Below the pieces are notes generated by a model. It saw nothing but the letters and a program-made list of their open reading frames with translations, had not been told where the DNA came from and made no database searches. Positions 23,885 to 37,390 of a stretch of 64,000 nucleotides of DNA are shown in pieces. Source of the stretch: Clusia tigrina (lineage: Eukaryota; Arthropoda; Insecta; Diptera; Clusiidae); contig OV050030.1 of assembly GCA_920105625.2 (NCBI GenBank), positions 247,163,889 to 247,227,888 on the forward strand, in the 5' to 3' direction. A program made the translations under genes and the position numbers. Positions within the stretch are counted from its first letter, which is position 1, and each line of letters starts with the position of its first letter.

Positions 23885-25842
23885 AAATGCTTGTAACTTT
23901 TTACTGGAGCGTCATAAAACCTTGAAATTTTGTAACAATAAAGTACTCGAGCCTCTTGACAACTTAAGCTATCGCTCAATGCTATGTTATCCTTGAGTCC
24001 CAAATCAAACACTGATAAAACTTCATATGGCCCTTACTTCTATACGGTACGTCCTACACCTATCAAAGTTTGCAACATACAAATGCTTGTAACTTTTTAC
24101 TGGAGCGTCATAAAACCTTGAAATTTTGTAACAATAAAGTACTCGAACCTCTTGTCAATTTAAGCTATCTCTCAAAGCTGTGCTACCCTTGAGTCCCAAA
24201 TCAAACACTGATAAAACTTCAAATGGCCCTAAATATTATACGGTACGTCCTACACCTATCAACGTTTGCAACATACAAATGCTTGTAACTTTTTACTGGA
24301 GCGTCATAAAACCTTGAAATTTTGTAACAATAAAATACTCGAGCCTCTTGTCAATTTAAGCTAGCGCTCAAAGCTATGCTACCCTTGAGTCCCAAATCAA
24401 ACACTGATAAAACTTCAAATGGCCCTAACTTCTATACGGTACGTCCTACACCTATCAAAGTTTGCAAAATACAAATGCTTGTAATTTTTTACTGGTGCGT
24501 CATAAAACGTTGAAATTTTGTAACAATAAAGTATTCGAGCCTCTTGTCAATTTACGCTTTCGCTCAAGCTATGCTACCCTTGAGTCCCAAATCAAACACT
24601 GAGAAAACTTCAAATGGCCCTAACTTCTATACGGTACGTCCTACACCTATCAAAGTTTGCAACATACAAATGCTTGTAATTTTTTACTGGTGCGTCATAA
24701 AACGCTGAAATTTTGTAACAATAAAGTACTCGAGCCTCTTGTCAATTTAAGCTATCGCTCAAAGCTATGCTACCCTTGAGTCCCAAATCAAACACTGAGA
24801 AAACTTCAAATGGCCCTAACTTCTATACGGTACGTCCTACACCTATCAAAGTTTGCAACATACAAATGCTTGTAACTTTTTACTGGAGCGTCATAAAACC
24901 TTGAAATTTTGTAACAATAAAGTACTCGAGCCTCTTGTCAATTTAAGCTGTCGTTCAAAGCTATGCTACTCTTGAGTCCCAAATAAAACACTGATAAAAC
25001 TTCAAATGGCCCTAACTTCTATACGGTACGTCCTACACCTATCAAAGTTTGCAACATACAAATGCTTCTAACTTTTTACTGGAGCGTCATAAAACCTTGA
25101 AATTTTGTAACAATAAAGTACTCGAGCCTCTTGTCAATTTAAGCTGTCGTTCAAAGCTATGCTACTCTTGAGTCCCAAATAAAACACTGATAAAACTTCA
25201 AATGGCCCTAACTTCTATACGGTACGTCCTACACCTATCAAAGTTTGCAACATACAAATGCTTCTAACTTTTTACTGGAGCGTCATAAAACCTTGAAATT
25301 TTGTAACAATAAAGTACTCGAACCTCTTGTCAATTTAAGCTATCTCTCAAAGCTGTGCTACCCTTGAGTCCCAAATCAAACACTGATAAAACTTCAAATG
25401 GCCCTAACTACTATACGGTACGTCCTACACCTATCAACGTTTGCAACATACAAATGCTTGTAACTTTTTACTGGAGCGTCATAAAACCTTGAAATTTTGT
25501 AACAATAAAATACTCGAGCCTCTTGTCAATTTAAGCTAGCGCTCAAAGCTATGCTACCCTTGAGTCCCAAATCAAACACTGATAAAACTTCAAATGGCCC
25601 TAACTTCTATACGGTACGTCCTACACCTATCAAAGTTTGCAACATACAAATGCTTGTAACTTTTTACTGGAGCGTCATAAATCCTTGAAATTTTGTAACA
25701 ATAAAGTACTCGAGCCTCTTGTCAATTTACGCTTTCGCTCAAGCTATGCTACCCTTGAGTCCCAAATCAAACACTGATAAAACTTCAAATGGCCCTAACT
25801 TCTATACGGTACGTCCTACACCTATTAAAGTTTGCAACCTAC
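23885..25842 (+). repeat. HOR copy 10, 10-mer with C/D and D/J chimeras
   Basis: Order A-B-(C/D)-E-F1-G-H-B'-C-(D/J), 1,958 bp. The last monomer has the D front ('cataaatcctt', 'tacgctttcg', one A missing) and the J end ('tattaaag ... cctac'), which skips E, F2 and I. Private changes are 'ctcaatgct' near 23979 in A and 'aaatattata' near 24232 in B. Confidence 0.9.
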
Positions 25843-28778
25843 AAATGCTTGTAACTTTTTACTGGAGCGTCATAAAACCTTGAAATTTTGTAACAATAAA
25901 GTACTCGAGCCTCTTGACAACTTAAGCTATCGCTCAAAGCTATGTTATCCTTGAGTCCCAAATCAAACACTGATAAAACTTCATATGGCCCTTACTTCTA
26001 TACGGTACGTCCTACACCTATCAAAGTTTGCAACATACAAATGCTTGTAACTTTTTACTGGAGCGTCATAAAACCTTGAAATTTTGTAACAATAAAGTAC
26101 TCGAACCTCTTGTCAATTTAAGCTATCTCTCAAAGCTGTGCTACCCTTGAGTCCCAAATCAAACACTGATAAAACTTCAAATGGCCCTAACTACTATACG
26201 GTACGTCCTACACCTATCAACGTTTGCAACATACAAATGCTTGTAACTTTTTACTGGAGCGTCATAAAACCTTGAAATTTTGTAACAATAAAATACTCGA
26301 GCCTCTTGTCAATTTAAGCTAGCGCTCAAAGCTATGCTACCCTTGAGTCCCAAATCAAACACTGATAAAACTTCAAATGGCCCTAACTTCTATACGGTAC
26401 GTCCTACACCTATCAAAGTTTGCAACATACAAATGCTTGTAACTTTTTACTGGAGCGTCATAAATCCTTGAAATTTTGTAACAATAAAGTACTCGAGCCT
26501 CTTGTCAATTTACGCTTTCGCTCAAGCTATGCTACCCTTGAGTCCCAAATCAAACACTGATAAAACTTCAAATGGCCCTAACTTCTATACGGTACGTCCT
26601 ACACCTATCAAAGTTTGCAAAATACAAATGCTTGTAATTTTTTACTGGTGCGTCATAAAACGTTGAAATTTTGTAACAATAAAGTATTCGAGCCTCTTGT
26701 CAATTTACGCTTTCGCTCAAGCTATGCTACCCTTGAGTCCCAAATCAAACACTGAGAAAACTTCAAATGGCCCTAATTTCTATACGGTACGTCCTACACC
26801 TATCAAAGTTTGCAACATACAAATGCTTGTAATTTTTTACTGGTGCGTCATAAAACGCTGAAATTTTGTAACAATAAAGTACTCGAGCCTCTTGTCAATT
26901 TAAGCTATCGCTCAAAGCTATGCTACCCTTGAGTCCCAAATCAAACACTGAGAAAACTTCAAATGGCCCTAACTTCTATACGGTACGTCCTACACCTATC
27001 AAAGTTTGCAACATACAAATGCTTGTAACTTTTTACTGGAGCGTCATAAAACCTTGAAATTTTGTAACAATAAAGTACTCGAGCCTCTTGTCAATTTAAG
27101 CTGTCGTTCAAAGCTATGCTACTCTTGAGTCCCAAATAAAACACTGATAAAACTTCAAATGGCCCTAACTTCTATACGGTACGTCCTACACCTATCAAAG
27201 TTTGCAACATACAAATGCTTCTAACTTTTTACTGGAGCGTCATAAAACCTTGAAATTTTGTAACAATAAAGTACTCGAGCCTCTTGTCAATTTAAGCTGT
27301 CGTTCAAAGCTATGCTACTCTTGAGTCCCAAATAAAACACTGATAAAACTTCAAATGGCCCTAACTTCTATACGGTACGTCCTACACCTATCAAAGTTTG
27401 CAACATACAAATGCTTCTAACTTTTTACTGGAGCGTCATAAAACCTTGAAATTTTGTAACAATAAAGTACTCGAACCTCTTGTCAATTTAAGCTATCTCT
27501 CAAAGCTGTGCTACCCTTGAGTCCCAAATCAAACACTGATAAAACTTCAAATGGCCCTAACTACTATACGGTACGTCCTACACCTATCAACGTTTGCAAC
27601 ATACAAATGCTTGTAACTTTTTACTGGAGCGTCATAAAACCTTGAAATTTTGTAACAATAAAATACTCGAGCCTCTTGTCAATTTAAGCTAGCGCTCAAA
27701 GCTATGCTACCCTTGAGTCCCAAATCAAACACTGATAAAACTTCAAATGGCCCTAACTTCTATACGGTACGTCCTACACCTATCAAAGTTTGCAACATAC
27801 AAATGCTTGTAACTTTTTACTGGAGCGTCATAAATCCTTGAAATTTTGTAACAATAAAGTACTCGAGCCTCTTGTCAATTTACGCTTTCGCTCAAGCTAT
27901 GCTACCCTTGAGTCCCAAATCAAACACTGATAAAACTTCAAATGGCCCTAACTTCTATACGGTACGTCCTACACCTATCAAAGTTTGCAAAATACAAATG
28001 CTTGTAATTTTTTACTGGTGCGTCATAAAACGTTGAAATTTTGTAACAATAAAGTATTCGAGCCTCTTGTCAATTTACGCTTTCGCTCAAGTTATGCTAC
28101 CCTTGAGTCCCAAATCAAACACTGAGAAAACTTCAAATGGCCCTAACTTCTATACGGTACGTCCTACACCTATCAAAGTTTGCAACATACAAATGCTTGT
28201 AATTTTTTACTGGTGCGTCATAAAACGCTGAAATTTTGTAACAATAAAGTACTCGAGCCTCTTGTCAATTTAAGCTATCGCTCAAAGCTATGCTACCCTT
28301 GAGTCCCAAATCAAACACTGATAAAACTTCAAATGGCCCAAACTTCTATACGGTACGTCCTACACCTATTAAAGTTTGCAACCTACAAATGCTTGTAACT
28401 TTTTACTGGAACGTCATAAAACCTTGAAATTTTGTAACAATAAAGTACTCGAGCCTCTTGTCAATTTAAGCTATCGCTCAAAGCTGTGCTACTATTGAGT
28501 CCCAAATCAAACACTGATAAAACTTCAAATGGCCCTAACTTCTATACGGTACGTCCTACACCTATTAAAGTTTGCAACCTACAAATGCTTGTAACTTTTT
28601 ACTGGAGCGTCATAAAACCTTGAAATTTTGTAACAATAAACTATTCGAGCCTCTTGTCAATTTAAGCTATCGCTCAAAGCTATGCTACCCTTGAGTCCCA
28701 AATCAAACACTGATAAAACTTCAAATGGCCCTAACTTCTATACGGTACGTCCTACACCTATTAAAGTTTGCAACCTAC
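25843..28778 (+). repeat. HOR copy 11, intact 15-mer
   Basis: Canonical order and length (2,936 bp). Its second E carries 'caagttatgc' (T at 28092), a change also found in the first E of the next copy. Another private change is 'ctggaacgtc' in I near 28410. Confidence 0.93.
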
Positions 28779-31714
28779 AAATGCTTGTAACTTTTTACTG
28801 GAGCGTCATAAAACCTTGAAATTTTGTAACAATAAAGTACTCGAGCCTCTTGACAACTTAAGCTATCGCTCAAAGCTATGTTATCCTTGAGTCCCAAATC
28901 AAACACTGATAAAACTTCATATGGCCCTTACTTCTATACGGTACGTCCTACACCTATCAAAGTTTGCAACATACAAATGCTTGTAACTTTTTACTGGAGC
29001 GTCATAAAACCTTGAAATTTTGTAACAATAAAGTACTCGAACCTCTTGTCAATTTAAGCTATCTCTCAAAGCTGTGCTACCCTTGAGTCCCAAATCAAAC
29101 ACTGATAAAACTTCAAATGGCCCTAACTACTATACGGTACGTCCTACACCTATCAACGTTTGCAACATACAAATGCTTGTAACTTTTTACTGGAGCGTCA
29201 TAAAACCTTGAAATTTTGTAACAATAAAATACTCGAGCCTCTTGTCAATTTAAGCTAGCGCTCAAAGCTATGCTACCCTTGAGTCCCAAATCAAACACTG
29301 ATAAAACTTCAAATGGCCCTAACTTCTATACGGTACGTCCTACACCTATCAAAGTTTGCAACATACAAATGCTTGTAACTTTTTACTGGAGCGTCATAAA
29401 TCCTTGAAATTTTGTAACAATAAAGTACTCGAGCCTCTTGTCAATTTACGCTTTCGCTCAAGCTATGCTACCCTTGAGTCCCAAATCAAACACTGATAAA
29501 ACTTCAAATGGCCCTAACTTCTATACGGTACGTCCTACACCTATCAAAGTTTGCAAAATACAAATGCTTGTAATTTTTTACTGGTGCGTCATAAAACGTT
29601 GAAATTTTGTAACAATAAAGTATTCGAGCCTCTTGTCAATTTACGCTTTCGCTCAAGTTATGCTACCCTTGAGTCCCAAATCAAACACTGAGAAAACTTC
29701 AAATGGCCCTAACTTCTATACGGTACGTCCTACACCTATCAAAGTTTGCAACATACAAATGCTTGTAATTTTTTACTGGTGCGTCATAAAACGCTGAAAT
29801 TTTGTAACAATAAAGTACTCGAGCCTCTTGTCAATTTAAGCTATCGCTCAAAGCTATGCTACCCTTGAGTCCCAAATCAAACACTGAGAAAACTTCAAAT
29901 GGCCCTAACTTCTATACGGTACGTCCTACACCTATCAAAGTTTGCAACATACAAATGCTTGTAACTTTTTACTGGAGCGTCATAAAACCTTGAAATTTTG
30001 TAACAATAAAGTACTCGAGCCTCTTGTCAATTTAAGCTGTCGTTCAAAGCTATGCTACTCTTGAGTCCCAAATAAAACACTGATAAAACTTCAAATGGCC
30101 CTAACTTCTATACGGTACGTCCTACACCTATCAAAGTTTGCAACATACAAATGCTTCTAACTTTTTACTGGAGCGTCATAAAACCTTGAAATTTTGTAAC
30201 AATAAAGTACTCGAGCCTCTTGTCAATTTAAGCTGTCGTTCAAAGCTATGCTACTCTTGAGTCCCAAATAAAACACTGATAAAACTTCAAATGGCCCTAA
30301 CTTCTATACGGTACGTCCTACACCTATCAAAGTTTGCAACATACAAATGCTTCTAACTTTTTACTGGAGCGTCATAAAACCTCGAAATTTTGTAACAATA
30401 AAGTACTCGAACCTCTTGTCAATTTAAGCTATCTCTCAAAGCTGTGCTACCCTTGAGTCCCAAATCAAACACTGATAAAACTTCAAATGGCCCTAACTAC
30501 TATACGGTACGTCCTACACCTATCAACGTTTGCAACATACAAATGCTTGTAACTTTTTACTGGAGCGTCATAAAACCTTGAAATTTTGTAACAATAAAAT
30601 ACTCGAGCCTCTTGTCAATTTAAGCTAGCGCTCAAAGCTATGCTACCCTTGAGTCCCAAATCAAACACTGATAAAACTTCAAATGGCCCTAACTTCTATA
30701 CGGTACGTCCTACACCTATCAAAGTTTGCAACATACAAATGCTTGTAACTTTTTACTGGAGCGTCATAAATCCTTGAAATTTTGTAACAATAAAGTACTC
30801 GAGCCTCTTGTCAATTTACACTTTCGCTCAAGCTATGCTACCCTTGAGTCCCAAATCAAACACTGATAAAACTTCAAATGGCCCTAACTTCTATACGGTA
30901 CGTCCTACACCTATCAAAGTTTGCAAAATGCAAATGCTTGTAATTTTTTACTGGTGCGTCATAAAACGTTGAAATTTTGTAACAATAAAATATTCGAGCC
31001 TCTTGTCAATTTACGCTTTCGCTCAAGCTATGCTACCCTTGAGTCCCAAATCAAACACTGAGAAAACTTCAAATGGCCCTAACTTCTATACGGTACGTCC
31101 TACACCTATCAAAGTTTGCAACATACAAATGCTTGTAATTTTTTACTGGTGCGTCATAAAACGCTGAAATTTTGTAACAATAAAGTACTCGAGCCTCTTG
31201 TCAATTTAAGCTATCGCTCAAAGCTATGCTACCCTTGAGTCCCAAATCAAACACTGATAAAACTTCAAATGGCCCAAACTTCTATACGGTACGTCCTACA
31301 CCTATTAAAGTTTGCAACCTACAAATGCTTGTAACTTTTTACTGGAGCGTCATAAAACCTTGAAATTTTGTAACAATAAAGTACTCGAGCCTCTTGTCAA
31401 TTTAAGCTATCGCTCAAAGCTGTGCTACTATTGAGTCCCAAATCAAACACTGATAAAACTTCAAATGGCCCTAACTTCTATACGGTACGTCCTACACCTA
31501 TTAAAGTTTGCAACCTACAAATGCTTGTAACTTTTTACTGGAGCGTCATAAAACCTTGAAATTTTGTAACAATAAACTATTCGAGCCTCTTGTCAATTTA
31601 AGCTATCGCTCAAAGCTATGCTACCCTTGAGTCCCAAATCAAACACTGATAAAACTTCAAATGGCCCTAACTTCTATACGGTACGTCCTATACCTATTAA
31701 AGTTTGCAACCTAC
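28779..31714 (+). repeat. HOR copy 12, intact 15-mer
   Basis: Canonical order and length (2,936 bp). It is the last intact 15-mer in the window. Private changes include 'caagttatgc' near 29658 (shared with copy 11), 'cctcgaaat' near 30382, 'tacactttcg' near 30818, 'gcaaaatgc' near 30929 and 'cctatacctatt' near 31690. Confidence 0.93.
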
Positions 31715-32888
31715 AAATGCTTGTAACTTTTTACTGGAGCGTCATAAAACCTTGAAATTTTGTAACAATAAAGTACTCGAGCCTCTTGACAACTTAAGCT
31801 ATCGCTCAAAGCTATGTTATCCTTGAGTCCCAAATCAAACACTGATAAAACTTCATATGGCCCTTACTTCTATACGGTACGTCCTACACCTATCAAAGTT
31901 TGCAACATACAAATGCTTGTAACTTTTTACTGGAGCGTCATAAAACCTTGAAATTTTGTAACAATAAAGTACTCGAACCTCTTGTCAATTTAAGCTATCT
32001 CTCAAAGCTGTGCTACCCTTGAGTCCCAAATCAAACACTGATAAAACTTCAAATGGCCCTAACTACTATACGGTACGTCCTACACCTATCAACGTTTGCA
32101 ACATACAAATGCTTGTATCTTTTTACTGGAGCGTCATAAAACCTTGAAATTTTGTAACAATAAAATACTCGAGCCTCTTGTCAATTTAAGCTAGCGCTCA
32201 AAGCTATGCTACCCTTGAGTCCCAAATCAAACACTGATAAAACTTCAAATGGCCCTAACTTCTATACGGTACGTCCTACACCTATCAAAGTTTGCAACAT
32301 ACAAATGCTTGTAACTTTTTACTGGAGCGTCATAAATCCTTGAAATTTTGTAACAATAAAGTACTCGAGCCTCTTGTCAATTTACGCTTTCGCTCAAGCT
32401 ATGCTACCCTTGAGTCCCAAATCAAACACTGATAAAACTTCAAATGGCCCTAACTTCTATACGGTACGTCCTACACCTATCAAAGTTTGCAAAATACAAA
32501 TGCTTGTAATTTTTTACTGGTGCGTCATAAAACGTTGAAATTTTGTAACAATAAAGTATTCGAGCCTCTTGTCAATTTACGCTTTCGCTCAAGCTATGCT
32601 ACCCTTGAGTCCCAAATCAAACACTGAGAAAACTTCAAATGGCCCTAACTTCTATACGGTACGTCCTACACCTATCAAAGTTTGCAACATACAAATGCTT
32701 GTAATTTTTTACTGGTGCGTCATAAAACGCTGAAATTTTGTAACAATAAAGTACTCGAGCCTCTTGTCAATTTAAGCTATCGCTCAAAGCTATGCTACCC
32801 TTGAGTCCCAAATCAAACACTGAGAAAACTTCAAATGGCCCTAACTTCTATACGGTACGTCCTACACCTATCAAAGTTTGCAACATAC

Positions 32889-34845
32889 AAATGCTTGTAA
32901 CTTTTTAATGGAGCGTCATAAAACCTTGAAATTTTGTAACAATAAAGTACTCGAGCCTCTTGTCAATTTAAGCTGTCGTTCAAAGCTATGCTACTCTTGA
33001 GTCCCAAATAAAACACTGATAAAACTTCAAATGGCCCTAACTTCTATACGGTACGTCCTACACCTATCAAAGTTTGCAACATACAAATGCTTCTAACTTT
33101 TTACTGGAGCGTCATAAAACCTTGAAATTTTGTAACAATAAAGTACTCGAGCCTCTTGTCAATTTAAGCTGTCGATCAAAGCTATGCTACTCTTGAGTCC
33201 CAAATAAAACACTGATAAAACTTCAAATGGCGCTAACTTCTATACGGTACGTCCTACACCTATCAAAGTTTGCAACATACAAATGCTTCTAACTTTTTAC
33301 TGGAGCGTCATAAAACCTTGAAATTTTGTAACAATAAAGTACTCGAACCTCTTGTCAATTTAAGCTATCTCTCAAAGCTGTGCTACCCTTGAGTCCCAAA
33401 TCAAACACTGATAAAACTTCAAATGGCCCTAACTACTATACGGTACGTCCTACACCTATCAACGTTTGCAACATACAAATGCTTGTAACTTTTTACTGGA
33501 GCGTCATAAAACCTTGAAATTTTGTAACAATAAAATACTCGAGCCTCTTGTCAATTTAAGCTAGCGCTCAAAGCTATGCTACCCTTGAGTCCCAAATCAA
33601 ACACTGATAAAACTTCAAATGGCCCTAACTTCTATACGGTACGTCCTACACCTATCAAAGTTTGCAAAATACAAATGCTTGTAATTTTTTACTGGTGCGT
33701 CATAAAACGTTGAAATTTTGTAACAATAAAGTATTCGAGCCTCTTGTCAATTTACGCTTTCGCTCAAGCTATGCTACCCTTGAGTCCCAAATCAAACACT
33801 GAGAAAACTTCAAATGGCCCTAACTTCTATACGGTACGTCCTACACCTATCAAAGTTTGCAACATACAAATGCTTGTAATTTTTTACTGGTGCGTCATAA
33901 AACGCTGAAATTTTGTAACAATAAAGTACTCGAGCCTCTTGTCAATTTAAGCTATCGCTCAAAGCTATGCTACCCTTGAGTCCCAAATCAAACACTGAGA
34001 AAACTTCAAATGGCCCTAACTTCTATACGGTACGTCCTACACCTATCAACGTTTGCAACATACAAATGCTTGTAACTTTTTACTGGAGCGTCATAAAACC
34101 TTGAAATTTTGTAACAATAAAATACTCGAGCCTCTTGTCAATTTAAGCTAGCGCTCAAAGCTATGCTACCCTTGAGTCCCAAATCAAACACTGATAAAAC
34201 TTCAAATGGCCCTAACTTCTATACGGTACGTCCTACACCTATCAAAGTTTGCAACATACAAATGCTTGTAACTTTTTACTGGAGCGTCATAAATCCTTGA
34301 AATTTTGTAACAATAAAGTACTCGAGCCTCTTGTCAATTTACGCTTTCGCTCAAGCTATGCTACCCTTGAGTCCCAAATCAAACACTGATAAAACTTCAA
34401 ATGGCCCTAACTTCTATACGGTACGTCCTACACCTATCAAAGTTTGCAAAATACAAATGCTTGTAATTTTTTACTGGTGCGTCATAAAACGTTGAAATTT
34501 TGTAACAATAAAGTATTCGAGCCTCTTGTCAATTTACGCTTTCGCTCAAGCTATGCTACCCTTGAGTCCCAAATCAAACACTGAGAAAACTTCAAATGGC
34601 CCTAACTTCTATACGGTACGTCCTACACCTATCAAAGTTTGCAACATACAAATGCTTGTAATTTTTTACTGGTGCGTCATAAAACGCTGAAATTTTGTAA
34701 CAATAAAGTACTCGAGCCTCTTGTCAATTTAAGCTATCGCTCAAAGCTATGCTACCCTTGAGTCCCAAATCAAACACTGAGAAAACTTCAAATGGCCCTA
34801 ACTTCTATACGGTACGTCCTACACCTATCAAAGTTTGCAACATAC
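32889..34845 (+). repeat. First copy of a 1,957-bp, ten-monomer segmental repeat
   Basis: It begins at a G monomer with the private 'ctttttaatgg' (A at 32908). Its H monomer has the private 'aaatggcgcta' (G at 33232). The same two changes recur exactly 1,957 bp later. The H here also has 'ctgtcgatc' near 33174, absent from the second copy. Confidence 0.88.
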
Positions 34846-36017
34846 AAATGCTTGTAACTTTTTAATGGAGCGTCATAAAACCTTGAAATTTTGTAACAAT
34901 AAAGTACTCGAGCCTCTTGTCAATTTAAGCTGTCGTTCAAAGCTATGCTACTCTTGAGTCCCAAATAAAACACTGATAAAACTTCAAATGGCCCTAACTT
35001 CTATACGGTACGTCCTACACCTATCAAAGTTTGCAACATACAAATGCTTCTAACTTTTTACTGGAGCGTCATAAAACCTTGAAATTTTGTAACAATAAAG
35101 TACTCGAGCCTCTTGTCAATTTAAGCTGTCGTTCAAAGCTATGCTACTCTTGAGTCCCAAATAAAACACTGATAAAACTTCAAATGGCGCTAACTTCTAT
35201 ACGGTACGTCCTACACCTATCAAAGTTTGCAACATACAAATGCTTCTAACTTTTTACTGGAGCGTCATAAAACCTTGAAATTTTGTAACAATAAAGTACT
35301 CGAACCTCTTGTCAATTTAAGCTATCTCTCAAAGCTGTGCTACCCTTGAGTCCCAAATCAAACACTGATAAAACTTCAAATGGCCCTAACTACTATACGG
35401 TACGTCCTACACCTATCAACGTTTGCAACATACAAATGCTTGTAACTTTTTACTGGAGCGTCATAAAACCTTGAAATTTTGTAACAATAAAATACTCGAG
35501 CCTCTTGTCAATTTAAGCTAGCGCTCAAAGCTATGCTACCCTTGAGTCCCAAATCAAACACTGATAAAACTTCAAATGGCCCTAACTTCTATACGGTACG
35601 TCCTACACCTATCAAAGTTTGCAAAATACAAATGCTTGTAATTTTTTACTGGTGCGTCATAAAACGTTGAAATTTTGTAACAATAAAGTATTCGAGCCTC
35701 TTGTCAATTTACGCTTTCGCTCAAGCTATGCTACCCTTGAGTCCCAAATCAAACACTGAGAAAACTTCAAATGGCCCTAACTTCTATACGGTACGTCCTA
35801 CACCTATCAAAGTTTGCAACATACAAATGCTTGTAATTTTTTACTGGTGCGTCATAAAACGCTGAAATTTTGTAACAATAAAGTACTCGAGCCTCTTGTC
35901 AATTTAAGCTATCGCTCAAAGCTATGCTACCCTTGAGTCCCAAATCAAACACTGAGAAAACTTCAAATGGCCCTAACTTCTATACGGTACGTCCTACACC
36001 TATCAAAGTTTGCAACA
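34846..36017 (+). repeat. Second copy of the segmental repeat (about six monomers shared)
   Basis: It carries A at 34865 and G at 35189, the same private changes as 32908 and 33232. It follows G-H-B'-(C/D)-E-F1 like the first copy and then goes to G, where the first copy has F1/B followed by C. The right end of the shared tract is approximate. Confidence 0.82.
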
Positions 36018-37390
36018 TACAAATGCTTGTAACTTTTTACTGGAGCGTCATAAAACCTTGAAATTTTGTAACAATAAAGTACTCGAGCCTCTTGTCAATT
36101 TAAGCTGTCGTTCAAAGCTATGCTACTCTTGAGTCCCAAATAAAACACTGATAAAACTTCAAATGGCCCTAACTTCTATACGGTACGTCCTACACCTATC
36201 AAAGTTTGCAACATACAAATGCTTCTAACTTTTTACTGGAGCGTCATAAAACCTTGAAATTTTGTAACAATAAAGTACTCGAGCCTCTTGTCAATTTAAG
36301 CTGTCGTTCAAAGCTATGCTACCCTTGAGTCCCAAATCAAACACTGATAAAACTTCAAATGGCCCTAACTTCTATACGGTACGTCCTACACCTATCAAAG
36401 TTTGCAACATACAAATGCTTGTAACTTTTTACTGGAGCGTCATAAATCCTTGAAATTTTGTAACAATAAAGTACTCGAGCCTCTTGTCAATTTACGCTTT
36501 CTCTCAAGCTATGCTACCCTTGAGTCCCAAATCAAACACTGATAAAACTTCAAATGGCCCTAACTTCTATACGGAACGTCCTACACCTATCAAAGTTTGC
36601 AAAATACAAATGCTTGTAATTTTTTACTGGTGCGTCATAAAACGTTGAAATTTTGTAACAATAAAGTATTCGAGCCTCTTGTCAATTTACGCTTTCGCTC
36701 AAGCTATGCTACCCTTGAGTCCCAAATCAAACACTGAGAAAACTTCAAATGGCCCTAACTTCTATACGGTACGTCCTACACCTATCAAAGTTTGCAACAT
36801 ACAAATGCTTGTAATTTTTTACTGGTGCGTCATAAAACGCTGAAATTTTGTAACAATAAAGTACTCGAGCCTCTTGTCAATTTAAGCTATCGCTCAAAGC
36901 TATGCTACCCTTGAGTCCCAAATCAAACACTGATAAAACTTCAAATGGCCCAAACTTCTATACGGTACGTCCTACACCTATTAAAGTTTGCAACCTACAA
37001 ATGCTTGTAACTTTTTACTGGAGCGTCATAAAACCTTGAAATTTTGTAACAATAAAGTACTCGAGCCTCTTGTCAATTTAAGCTATCGCTCAAAGCTGTG
37101 CTACTATTGAGTCCCAAATCAAACACTGATAAAACTTCAAATGGCCCTAACTTCTATACGGTACGTCCTACACCTATTAAAGTTTGCAACCTACAAATGC
37201 TTGTAACTTTTTACTGGAGCGTCATAAAACCTTGAAATTTTGTAACAATAAACTATTCGAGCCTCTTGTCAATTTAAGCTATCGCTCAAAGCTATGCTAC
37301 CCTTGAGTCCCAAATCAAACACTGATAAAACTTCAAATGGCCCTAACTTCTATACGGTACGTCCTACACCTATTAAAGTTTGCAACCTAC

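Larger units (their letters stand above)
31715..37390 (+). repeat. HOR copy 13, expanded 29-mer
   Basis: Order A-B-C-D-E-F1-G-H-B'-(C/D)-E-(F1/B)-C-D-E-F1-G-H-B'-(C/D)-E-F1-G-(H/C)-D-E-F2-I-J, 5,676 bp. This equals 29 monomers with eight of the 195-bp kind, which agrees exactly with the measured length. A block starting with G is repeated 1,957 bp further on and shares private mutations. One A and one J bound the whole unit, so it is a single expanded HOR rather than two normal ones. Confidence 0.87.
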
